Source: Cladosporium sp. IMV 00045 (lineage: Eukaryota; Ascomycota; Dothideomycetes; Cladosporiales; Cladosporiaceae). From it: 64,000 nt of DNA. The notes beneath the pieces were generated by a model. It did not search any database. It had not been told where the DNA came from and worked only from the letters and a program-made list of their open reading frames with translations. Location: positions 1-64,000 of the forward strand of contig MSJI02000232.1 in the NCBI GenBank assembly GCA_001931905.2, in the 5' to 3' direction. Positions 1 through 8,754 of the stretch are shown here, piece after piece; position 1 is the stretch's first letter; each line of letters starts with the position of its first letter. A program made the position numbers and the translations under genes.

Positions 1-1188
1 CACAAAGCCGCGTATGTACTCGGCAAGTTCAAAGAACACAAGCGAGAACACGAAGTGCTATCTGAGCTTCTAGCGCAACGATTGTTCCACACGTCTCGAC
101 GAGGAGATTGGTATCAACGCAAAGCTCTCCTCGAAGAACACTATATGCATCTCCACCTGCCCTCTCCACCCAACTGCAAAGACATTGAGAGCAAAAAGAA
201 ACACTGGAAGCGCAGGGCTCTCCAGACATGCGAGACCGGGCTCGAAGACCAACTCACCCATCTCATCCACCACCACGACCTGCAGAAACGCACCGTCAAA
301 CTCGAAAAAGCGCTGAAAGTCCCCAAGCGATTTCAACACGACTTCGGCCACGTCCGGCTCACGAAACCGCTCGAACGCACCTTCACCGGCATCCGGATCG
401 AACGCCCACCCTCCGCGCCATCCTCCCGCCGCACCAGCGAACAAGGCAAGCCCTCCTTCCGCGGCGCCAAAACCATCTGGCTCGACCCGGAAGTCCACCA
501 AGCCACCGACCCAGAAACAGGCGAAGAAACCAAAGTCGAAGGCGAATGCAGCGTCGAAGCAATGTGCCTCTCCTCCTACCGCGCTCTCGGCTGGAAAGGC
601 TACCACAGCGAAGGCCGTTTGCTGCGCACCCTCTTCGCTTTCCTCTTCTACGACGTCCTCTTCGTCTATATCCCTAACGTGTTCCAGACGGAGTTTCAGA
701 CATGTCCGTTGGACTTGCACTCTGACGCTTTCTACCCTTCGCGCATGAGTGAGGTGAATGCACGCTCGAATGAGATTAGCAATGGGGATGCGGAGGCGAT
801 TCTCACGAGGGTGTGGGAGGAGCATAACGAGCGGCGCACTTGCGTCGTTGGCTTGGATTGGACGTATGAGCTGGACGATTTGCGAGAGATTTGTCGGACG
901 TTCCCGCCGAGTGCGTTGAGTACGGTCATGAAAGTTTTCGCGCAGGAGTATGGGCAGCGAGGTGGCGGTGTGCCGGATCTATTCTTGTGGCGGACGGGAG
1001 AGGAGGGCAATGACGTTGTTGGTGTCTCCAATGACACGTCTAGTGGGCAAGTCATGTTTGCTGAGGTCAAGAGCGAGAACGATCGCTTGAGCGACACGCA
1101 GCGCATGTGGATTGATGTCCTCTCGGGAGCGGGCGTCACGGTTGAGCTGTGCCATGCTGTTGCTGATGAGGTCAGGGTTCAAGGCTAG
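1..1188 (+). CDS. FAN1: FAN1-type structure-specific nuclease, 3' part (homeolog A)
   Basis: The frame is open from base 1, so the 5' end lies outside the window; 395 codons plus a stop are present. They match the last 395 residues of the full copy at 17504-20128, with about ten substitutions and one variable linker. The visible part is the C-terminal catalytic region. It has a conserved acidic block (VEGECSVEAMCLSSYRALGW) and the VRR-NUC core: GVPDLF supplies the metal-binding Asp and FAEVKS supplies the Glu-x-Lys pair. FAN1 is a nuclear nuclease that trims 5' flaps and helps unhook DNA interstrand crosslinks. The linker between PDLF and EVK differs from the other copy in sequence and by one residue, as expected for an exposed loop. 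All catalytic residues are kept, so this copy is probably functional. It converges on the Myb-like gene downstream. Confidence 0.9.
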   Translation, partial: HKAAYVLGKFKEHKREHEVLSELLAQRLFHTSRRGDWYQRKALLEEHYMHLHLPSPPNCKDIESKKKHWKRRALQTCETGLEDQLTHLIHHHDLQKRTVKLEKALKVPKRFQHDFGHVRLTKPLERTFTGIRIERPPSAPSSRRTSEQGKPSFRGAKTIWLDPEVHQATDPETGEETKVEGECSVEAMCLSSYRALGWKGYHSEGRLLRTLFAFLFYDVLFVYIPNVFQTEFQTCPLDLHSDAFYPSRMSEVNARSNEISNGDAEAILTRVWEEHNERRTCVVGLDWTYELDDLREICRTFPPSALSTVMKVFAQEYGQRGGGVPDLFLWRTGEEGNDVVGVSNDTSSGQVMFAEVKSENDRLSDTQRMWIDVLSGAGVTVELCHAVADEVRVQG

Positions 1189-1321
1189 TGTGCATAAAGG
1201 AATGAGTCTATGTTGGTCGCATGCTTAATTTGTGAAAAGTCTCAAATTATAATCAGTCTGCCTGATTCAGAGAATACAGAAAAAGAAAAAAGAAAAACCC
1301 AGTCTGGATCGGGGACATTGG

Positions 1322-1408
1322 CCCCGAATGACACCACATGATGAAGGAAATGAAGATGCTCGCTCCCCCGAATGACACCACATGAAAAAAGGAAATGAAA
1401 GTGATCAG
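1322..1408. repeat. Two-unit imperfect direct repeat after FAN1
   Basis: Two units of about 43 bp lie side by side (1322-1365 and 1366-1408). Each starts CCCCGAATGACACCACATGA and continues with a purine-rich GGAAATGAA tail. The same doublet occurs after FAN1 in homeolog B (about 20261-20345), so it predates the A/B split. It sits in the 361-bp convergent spacer 1189-1549, where I see no gene. Confidence 0.75.
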
Positions 1409-1549
1409 GTCCCATCCGATGATGTTCTCGACCCGGATGAATCATGGCTGGTGTTCCCTTTGAATGATGCTCCGATGGAGATCATCAACACATCGAGCCA
1501 TCAGAATCGATCAACTGGAGAACTTCGACGACACCACGCTGTTCCGGCT

Positions 1550-2479
1550 TCAAAACATAAGGGCCCCGAAGCCGTCCTCATCCTCGCCATTCACGTAGTC
1601 GAGATCAGTGTCTTCGACCTTCACCTTTGGCGAGTGGGGAGTGGAGGTGTGCTCACTGGCCTCTTCGGCCTCGCTCGGATCTTGGGCTGTAGTAGCAGCG
1701 GTAGCGCGCTTCTTCTTCTTGGGCGCCAGAGCAGTCTTCTTCTTCGGTGGAGCTGTGGATATGCTGGCAACGTTTTTGTCGTCGTCATCGTCCGCAGGCG
1801 AAGCTGAAGCAGCCCTGCTGCGCTTTTTGGAAACTGGAGCTTTCTTCTTCGGCACCTGTGGGACCGTGCTGGCCTCATCAGTGCTGTCGTCGTTGCTCTG
1901 ATGAGCGACAGCTTTGGTCTTTTTGCTTGCTTTGCCGCCAGCAGTTCCGTAATTCATGATGCGACCAATAGCGGTCTTGAATGACTGTGGCAAGATGTCC
2001 TTGTCAGGTTGGAAATCTCTTTGGAATTTTTTCGCTGCTTGCTTCCAGTCGACCTAAGTAGAGAAGACACTGTCAGTAAGCGTTGTTATCTCGAATAGCA
2101 TATACCGACAGAGGTAGAATTATACATACTTTGGCCATGGCGTCCTTGAGGTCTTCACTTTTGATGCTGTAGAAGCAAGCGGCGAAACGATCCTTGGTAT
2201 CATTGCTCAAGGAGGCCCACGGTTTGGAGATCTTGCGATTGAACTCGGTCTTGAACGAATCGGCCAGCATGTCCTTGCCGAAAATCTTGCAAGCAAGTTC
2301 AAAGTCAATCTGGAAAAGGTTGTTATCAGTAGAGAACGAATGGAAGTGTTGTGAGGCCTCTCAGATATGAGCGCCGGCGGGCTTTTCTCTCGTACCGCCT
2401 TGTGCTTGTCCTTCGGCAGGTGGTAGCATGCCACAGCGAGACGAGACTTGGTCTCCGGCTTCAATTGGTCGAACGGCAT
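1550..2479 (-). CDS. Two-repeat Myb-like (KIDWxxVA-type) nuclear protein, intact copy (homeolog A)
   Basis: Three exons on the minus strand: 2479-2396, 2309-2130 and 2053-1550. The introns are 2310-2395 (86 bp, GTACGA...CCAG) and 2054-2129 (76 bp, GTATGT...TTAG), both phase 0. The start MPFDQLKPETKSRLAVACYH gives about 255 residues. The N-terminal part is an internal duplication: TKSRLAVACYHLP...IDFELACKIFGKD...SFKTEFNRKI is followed by TKDRFAACFYSIK...VDWKQAAKKF...SFKTAIGRIM. The pattern resembles the short fungal Myb-like motif with I/V-D-W-x-x-x-A and a downstream helix, found in presumed DNA-binding proteins. The C-terminal half is disordered, with Lys-rich stretches (KKKAPVSKKRSR, PKKKKR) suitable for nuclear import and an acidic tail ending in GALMF. 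The exact function is unknown. The homeolog at 20671-21590 is broken. Confidence 0.7.
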
Positions 2480-3719
2480 TTGAGAAGATATATTGAGCAG
2501 TCGGAGGCCGTGGGAAAGTGATCGAGACGTCTTTCAGGTAGTCAAAGAGGAGAGCAGATGCTCAGAATGTGGAGATCTGGTAGTCATATGTTAGCGAATT
2601 TCGCATAATGATAGAGCTAATGCTATACCGGGCAAGTAGTGATCTTGCGCGACACTGGCAGAGAACGAGCCTCGAAGTAGCGAGAAATAGCTATTCACTT
2701 ACCTATTCGCTAAGGACCTATCGCTACGTTCGCTATATTCGCCGAGTGGGAGAAGTAGAAGGAGTAGGTAGAGTAGGTAGAAGCAGATGAAGTGGAAGGG
2801 TAGGTAGAAGTGGATGGTAGTAGGTGTAGTAGATGTCGTGGTAGTGGGATAGTGGAAGTGGATGTTACGAGGGAAGAAGAAAACAAAAGCTGAGCAGAGC
2901 AAGGCACTCTTAGATCCACCTTGAGCTCACACATGTGAAGTTCAGGCGTCCAAGTGAGGCAGATTCCGAGAAGTGACGGCATCAATTGAGAGCCGGGAGG
3001 GGCAAGAGCGATGCGGACAGCATCAGAGAATGAGCTTTAGGTGTGCAAATGTGAATCACAAGTGAAGCTGGAGTGAACTCGTGATTGCCTAGCACATATG
3101 AGCATGTGAATGCCAGCTGGAGTACATTAGAGGCTTGGCCCACCTTATGCGTTAAGGCTCGAGCGAGTGAAGTCATGTGATGTAAGTGAGGTCTGACAAA
3201 CCGCTTCCAGAAACAGACCGGAGGGCAGCAATACGAAAACGCAAGGCCTCTCCCTTCATAGCTTCGATGTATTCATTCAGGAATCACGATCGAAAGCCAG
3301 ACGCGCTTTGAGAAGTAGCTCAAGGAAATAATATAGATGCGTTGGTCATCCTACAATCAATGATGTTCAGCCAAACTACCCTCTCATAAAAGCCAGCTCG
3401 CCAGAACACTTTTCCACGAAAATGGAGCATAGCAGCGTTCAACAGGACCAAAGGCCTTGAAAAACCAACTGAACAACGCATCGATGTTTTCGACCTTCAA
3501 GAAGACGTAAATGAACATAAATAAAAATCGATTTTTGTGTTGAATAAATCCCCACACCTTCTACATGCGCCACGCCAAATCCCAATGCTACAAGGAGAAA
3601 AAACGAAAAAAACGAAATGCAAACACACCCACGAGGGCTTCCAAAAAAACAAGAGAGATACGAACACACCAACAGCCAAAAAGAACGCTTCAACGAACCA
3701 TGTTCTTTTCTCACCGAGA
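2480..3719. other. Intergenic region with low-complexity GTAGGTAGA tract
   Basis: This stretch lies between the start of the Myb-like gene and the stop of ERV46, and I support no gene in it. Bases 2748-2866 are a purine-rich, G/T-A-G simple-sequence tract (repeated GTAGGTAGA and GTGGAAGTGG). Around 2590-2745 the word TTCGCTA or its complement TAGCGAA recurs several times. That part has no clear counterpart in homeolog B, whereas the half nearest ERV46 aligns well. Confidence 0.55.
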
Positions 3720-5114
3720 CTAGTTCGAGTGGATCTTCTTCAACCTCGAACCACCTTCATATAAAGCCCTGTCGACCGCAGCGGCGACGGTCAGAGTGCC
3801 GCCGACGATGGCGCAGACGCCGACGAGGAAGCCGGAGAAGGACTTTGAGCGGGCTTCGCGGTTGACGACTTTCATGGGGGAGATGTCCTGTTAGAAAAGA
3901 AATATTAGCAGATGATCGATAGGGAGCAAACGTGGAGAGCCACTGTAGATGGGAAAGGGGATAGAACCTACGTAAGAGAAGAAAACGCCAGGAATGCCGC
4001 CCCTAGCGTGCAGACGCTCGCTGTGGCCTTCCTTGCTGGCGTCGCCGCCGGTCAGGCTGCGCTTGTGGCTGGTCACGCTGTACTGGTGGGTTTCGATGCT
4101 GTTGGCCTCGCCCTTGCCATAGTCGCCCAGCTTGATCAGCTCCGAGGGGATGTCGAAGACGCTGCCCTTCTGCTCCCAGCCCAGCGGCAGGTAGGCCGTC
4201 GACACCACCTTGACGAAGTACATGTAGTTGTACGCCTTCTCGTCCGTCTTCTGCTCCGTGTCGTCCAGCGGGTTGAGGTGGTGGTTCGACCACGCCATGC
4301 CTTTCTTGCCGATCTTCTGCACCACTTCGTCGGACAGCTGGGGCCCGAAGCGCAGGTGGTGCACTTTGTGCGTGAACGTGTGCTCCACGCCGTCGGCACC
4401 CATGAAGTAGTTCTCCAGGTCGTGCACGTGCATGTTGCCGTTGCTGAAACTCTTGCCGGGGGCGAAGTGGAAGTTGCCCACGACCTTGTTCACGCGAATG
4501 CCGCCTTCGATGCGGCAGCCCTCGCGCCTCTGCGCGTCCAGGTGCTCGCTGTAGTGTTCCCTCTCGCACTGCTCGACGTTCTCGCCCCGGCCGAACGACC
4601 AGCTCACGCCGGCGTAGGCCTCTCTCACCTCGGCGCAAGTGTTACAGCAGCCGGCCTTCATGGCATTCGACGGCGCCGGCGCTCCGTAACACTCACCGCA
4701 GTAACCAGGATCGAGATGCTGCGCGGAATCGTCCTCCGACAACTGCAAGGCCTTCTTCTCAATCTCTCCACCTCCTTCACTCTCAGGCCTTAATCGGACC
4801 TTGTTCACACCGTGCATGACGCCCGTCTGAATCTCGCCGGAGACATCCATGACGTCCAGCGTGAGCAGCTCGCAAGGCACGCGCGGGAAGGACACGTTCA
4901 TGTGGATCTCCATCTTCTCGCCGCGGCCCTTGTCGACCATGAGTTCCGGGTGGACGACGATGCGTCGGTAGTCGGCCCATTCGCCCCATGCTAGCCAGAG
5001 GATGAGAAGCAGCGAGGCGACGGTCACGATGCCGCCGGAGGTTGTTCGCACGCGCGCGTCTTCGACGGTTTTGGTGAAGGCATCGAGCTTCGTGAAGCGC
5101 GATTTGGCCGGCAT
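3720..5114 (-). CDS. ERV46: Erv46/ERGIC3-like COPII vesicle cargo receptor (homeolog A)
   Basis: Two exons, 5114-3972 and 3887-3720, are separated by an 84-bp intron (GTAGGT...ACAG), giving 436 residues. Erv46 pairs with Erv41 to cycle between ER and Golgi in COPII/COPI vesicles and retrieves escaped ER proteins. The architecture fits: a short cytosolic N-terminus (RFTKLDAFTKTVEDARVRT), a first membrane segment near residues 28-45, a long lumenal domain, and a second membrane segment near 399-420 encoded by the last exon. The lumenal domain carries the family Cys cluster CGEC (139-142) and GCCNTC (155-160), followed by REAYA. The length is near that of yeast and human homologues. By eye the protein is identical to the homeolog at 22854-24240. 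Retaining the intron would remove the second membrane segment. The call is firm at family level. Confidence 0.93.
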
Positions 5115-6102
5115 TGTGAGGGTGGGTGTCGGCGTAGTGGTTGAAGGTGATTGACAGATGGGATGTCGGTAGCGAGGCTAGAGTGCCCGCGGCGGAGGGG
5201 AGGGGTTTTGGCTAGGGTGGGATAAAAGAATGGAATTGGTCAATGGAGAGACATGAGAAGGGAAGTGGTAAGAAGGAGAATGTGAAAGCGGAATGATCAA
5301 TCGCTTAGACTAGTTTGTGTTTCGCATCAGGACGGAGAGGAGGCGTGGTGGATTAATAGAATGGGGGACACTTGTTAGTTAACGTGAGCTTGTCTCAGCT
5401 GCTGACCCTGAGCCGAGGAGCTTCAGGAGGCGTCTCTGTTAATTCCGTCTTTTCTATAGTTGATTAGCAGACACATTATTGAATCTGAGAATGGGCTTGC
5501 ATGCGGCGGAATAAAATAGAATAGTTCATTCGCTCGTCACTTGGACATTCGTTAAGATCCTCTATATCATCAATGGGAATGAATGCCAGCTGCAAATGAC
5601 TGCCGATCTCGCGGCTGATAACGCTCATATCGCCCCGGAGCATTGCTCTCTGTGACATACATGAATGCAGGCATTTCCATGACAAACAAATGAAATGAGA
5701 ATCCATGTCCGATTTCACTTAAAAGATTGATATATAGCAGAAAGATCATCAAACATCAACCTCGAGGGAGCAAGTTCGATCATCGAGTCCCATCAGGAGC
5801 TAAACCAGCAATACCAGCAACCAGCGATCAAGGAGCACCATTGATCAAATAATTCGGACAGAAAACAAAATGCAGCTTGATCATAACCTCATGTAAACAT
5901 TCAGCCAACGGGGCGTATCGAATTGGGAAAGCGAAAAGCAAAAAAAAAAGAACCATAACCCTTCATCCATCATCATAGAGCAACAAACGCCTCGCTTGGC
6001 TTCGCTTTCAAACCCTGGTAAACCCCAAAAATCAGACCGATGTCATCAAACAACAAGATGCATGCGTATATCACGAAGAGCGATACAGGCTCCCAAACGC
6101 CG
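5115..6102. other. Intergenic region between ERV46 start and WSS1 stop
   Basis: Both neighbours are on the minus strand, so this holds the ERV46 promoter and the WSS1 3' region. Apart from the conserved block at 5281-5494 and an A-run at 5940-5950, I see nothing assignable. Short ORFs at 5476-5752 show no protein character. Confidence 0.5.
5281..5494. promoter_or_regulatory. Highly conserved noncoding block upstream of ERV46 (A copy)
   Basis: This 214-bp noncoding stretch differs from its B counterpart (24408-24621) at only two positions (5308 and 5438, both G/A). The flanking intergenic DNA carries scattered substitutions and indels. It lies about 170-380 bp upstream of the ERV46 start codon, on the side of the WSS1 3' end. 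No convincing ORF is present. It could be a promoter or enhancer, a 5' leader, a small RNA, or a patch of recent gene conversion. Confidence 0.35.
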
Positions 6103-7857
6103 TCACGAACTCTCCTTCATAAGCCCACAAGCACTACAAGTCCAATACCTATGCTCCATGAACGTCCCGCAACGCTCACAATTCCAACCCAGCGTCCCTC
6201 CATTCCTATCCCTAGAATTCTGAGCAGCGAAAAGCGACGTAGCCGGCGGTTCGCTTCTACGCGACCGCGCCGCTGCAGAAGTTCCAGTAGAAGAAGAAGA
6301 GACCAAGCTCCCTCCACCCCTCGCAGACGAGGCGGGTCGCACAGTCTGCCGCCTCGCCATGGGCTGGGGCCGCTCGATCCCGCAGGCGTCGCAGGCGAGG
6401 TATTGCGTTGGGTTGATGCAGGTGCAGATTGAGCAGGTCCATTGGTCGGGGTTGAAGGGTTCGGAGAGGTCGATTGGCGGCACTGCGGTGCTGGTGGTGC
6501 TTTCTGGGCGGTTGGAGGGTCGTGATGACGAGACGGGTTTGCGTGGCGGGATTGTTGTGGAGGCTTTGCGTTTGGGAGGTGGGGAGTCTTGATAGAGGGG
6601 TGAGACGGGGCTGGGGTTCGTGAGGGAGGGGGCGCGTGTGGCGCTGGTGGTTGAGTGGCGGGAGCTTTGGACGGGGCTGATGGGTGAGATGATCGATGAG
6701 GGCGGGGCGGAGGAGGTTGTGGATGCTGCTCTTGAGTGGGTTGCTGTTGAACGTGCTGAAGAGCGAGAGGGCGAGGCGTAGAGGGGTTTGACGGGTGAGA
6801 TGAGGGACTCCGGAGGCAGAGCGCCTGATGCCTTAGGACCTGACGAACGGTTCGATGTCCCTGAGCGGACGCTCTCTGCCATAGCCCATTCGAGTTGCTC
6901 CTCTTCTGTAGGTCCGCGTGGTCGTTCCGTTTTGGGATCGTACAGGCCTCCATTCTTACTCCAGGCCAGACCACCCGTGGAAGGCTCACTCGTGAAAGTC
7001 CTGTTGAGCTTGGCCGTCTCCTCCTCCTCCATAAGCTCGTAGATCGCCTGAGTGATGGCCCTATCATTCGCGTCATCCTCTTCCGCTTTCGTCTTGAAAG
7101 TAGGAGTCAAAGACGACATAGCCAGTGAACCAGCATCACTCCTCGTCGACCCGCAGCCCTTATTGACGGTATTCCGCAGCAAAGCCTGCCCAGCAATCAC
7201 CTCCCTCGCATCCTGCCCAGCCATAATATCAGACCCACCAAGGCGACGTCCAGAACCCGAGCTGAGCGTGCTCAGCGTCTTCCGCTTCTCCGCCCCAGCC
7301 CTCGCAAGCTGCCTCAAATCCCTCTCAGTCGGCGGCCGTCCCCCACCAAGCTTGCGTCCCTCGCCCATAAAACCTTCGCCCGTATACCCCTTGCGGACGA
7401 GCGTCTCATGCTCCTCCCTAAGCTCATCCCACAAAGCGTGAAACCTCCCATCATGATCCCCCCACTTATTGTGCGACAGCTCATGCAGCATGGTATCGAC
7501 AATCTGCTCGAGCGGCAGGAACAAGTCCGGGTTGCTGTGGTAGCGCAGGCGGATGCAGATCTTGTAGCCGCGGTTGATATTCAGCCCGAGCAGGTTGCCC
7601 TCGGGGGGCAGGAACTCGGCCAGAATCTGCACTCGCCACCCGCGCTTGCGCATGATCGGCTTGACCGTCGAGGCCACTTTGCGCAGCAGCGTGAGCGCCG
7701 CGTCGCCGCGCGGCAGGCCCGAGAGGTGCTCGTAGGTGTTGAAGAGGGGCTCGTATTCTTTCAGTGAGGTGGCGTAGTTGCGTTGCACGCCGCTGGGGCC
7801 GCCGTCTTTGGCTGAGCGGTTGCGGCCGGAGAATGAAGGCCCGCCGTAAGGTGCCAT
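6103..7857 (-). CDS. WSS1: Wss1-type WLM metalloprotease with SHP boxes and two RanBP2 zinc fingers (homeolog A)
   Basis: 584 residues in one exon. I chose the start MAPYGGPSFSG because the sequence upstream is less well conserved between the homeologs. Wss1/SPRTN-type proteases degrade proteins crosslinked to DNA, with Cdc48 and SUMO. The WLM domain fills about residues 30-160 and has the zinc site HELSH (125-129) with a third His at 135 in GDH, so H125, E126, H129 and H135 are all present. Directly after it is a good SHP box for Cdc48 binding, F-M-G-E-G-R-K-L at 163-170, and a weaker one (GSGRRLGG) near 201-208. A long Ser/Pro-rich disordered stretch follows. The C-terminus has two RanBP2-type fingers of the form W-x-C-x2-C-x10-C-x2-C: WTCSICTCIN...CDAC and WNCERCGTFM...CSAC. 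This finger pair could bind ubiquitin or SUMO-related partners, but that is not shown. Confidence 0.87.
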   Translation of the reverse strand: MAPYGGPSFSGRNRSAKDGGPSGVQRNYATSLKEYEPLFNTYEHLSGLPRGDAALTLLRKVASTVKPIMRKRGWRVQILAEFLPPEGNLLGLNINRGYKICIRLRYHSNPDLFLPLEQIVDTMLHELSHNKWGDHDGRFHALWDELREEHETLVRKGYTGEGFMGEGRKLGGGRPPTERDLRQLARAGAEKRKTLSTLSSGSGRRLGGSDIMAGQDAREVIAGQALLRNTVNKGCGSTRSDAGSLAMSSLTPTFKTKAEEDDANDRAITQAIYELMEEEETAKLNRTFTSEPSTGGLAWSKNGGLYDPKTERPRGPTEEEQLEWAMAESVRSGTSNRSSGPKASGALPPESLISPVKPLYASPSRSSARSTATHSRAASTTSSAPPSSIISPISPVQSSRHSTTSATRAPSLTNPSPVSPLYQDSPPPKRKASTTIPPRKPVSSSRPSNRPESTTSTAVPPIDLSEPFNPDQWTCSICTCINPTQYLACDACGIERPQPMARRQTVRPASSARGGGSLVSSSSTGTSAAARSRRSEPPATSLFAAQNSRDRNGGTLGWNCERCGTFMEHRYWTCSACGLMKESS

Positions 7858-8754
7858 GTTTTGTTGTTTTCCTGTGTCGTGTAGCTCCTGCAAAGTGCCC
7901 AAGAAAGTACCGAAATACCAGATCGTCTGTGGTTACGCGTCGCTTCGGCTTTGCAGGCTTCCTGTAAAATCGCTCGAACGAGAAGTGCGGTCCAGGGGAA
8001 GACGAAGAAAACCACCAGGCTGCAACTTTTCTGTCGATTCTCCAGAACAGCAAAGCAGCAACGCAATCAGTGATCCGGTTTTCCGCGCAGTCAGTAAAGG
8101 CCTGCTCTAAAGCAGTGGGCTGACGTCGTTTTGTCTTAGATGATGGTTGGGCTGTTCAATCGTGAGCCCGCAGCCGCTCCCCGCTGTACATGATTGATCG
8201 GTGAAGTCGAAAGTCCCGTGTACATGTACTTCAGGGCAGTTGCGGTAGAGGTCAGGAGAGCAACATGATAATTGACTGATGTTGCGCGGACCATCACCGT
8301 TCTAGGAAAGTGCTGCGGACGATGGTACCAGGGCTGAGGTGTGGCCGCTATACACAAATAACTTTCACGCCTAGGGAATGCCATGGTTTGATACGAGACA
8401 CCCTGACTAAGGATCGGAAAGCACGGACGGAGTGCCGCCGCCTCCAAAGAATGGACCACCATAGCTAATGACTTAAATAACAGCATTCTAGCCACGCTTC
8501 GACGTTAATACTGTATTGATGTCGCTAAGCGATGGTATTGTTGAACACGACGAAGGATGATTCGAGAATGGCGATATCGATGATACACTCGCGTCTATAT
8601 CCGAATCCCAAGCCCAGACATTGGATCTACCGAGTCAAACCACATGAACACCAGAACAATGCAACAAAAGCAAATCCTCCAGTCTAAATGATAATCCTAC
8701 AACACAGAATCAGAGACGGCAACGTCTCATCCCATCAAAACCCCACGCCATTCC
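7858..8754. other. Intergenic region between WSS1 start and KEX2 stop
   Basis: Holds the WSS1 promoter and the KEX2 3' region. It aligns with 26998-27897 in homeolog B with small indels. No gene or structured element recognised. Confidence 0.5.

Noticed and set aside
70..825. 251-residue minus-strand frame inside FAN1, also in B (19013-19768)
   Set aside because: Antisense shadow of the conserved nuclease region; composition (Phe/Ala/Gly-rich) reflects the reversed codons.
3912..4793. Open frame of 293 residues antisense to ERV46, also present in B (23077-23919)
   Set aside because: It mirrors ERV46 codons with strong third-position G/C and is rich in Val, Leu and Arg without domain character. 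Its conservation follows from the conserved sense gene.
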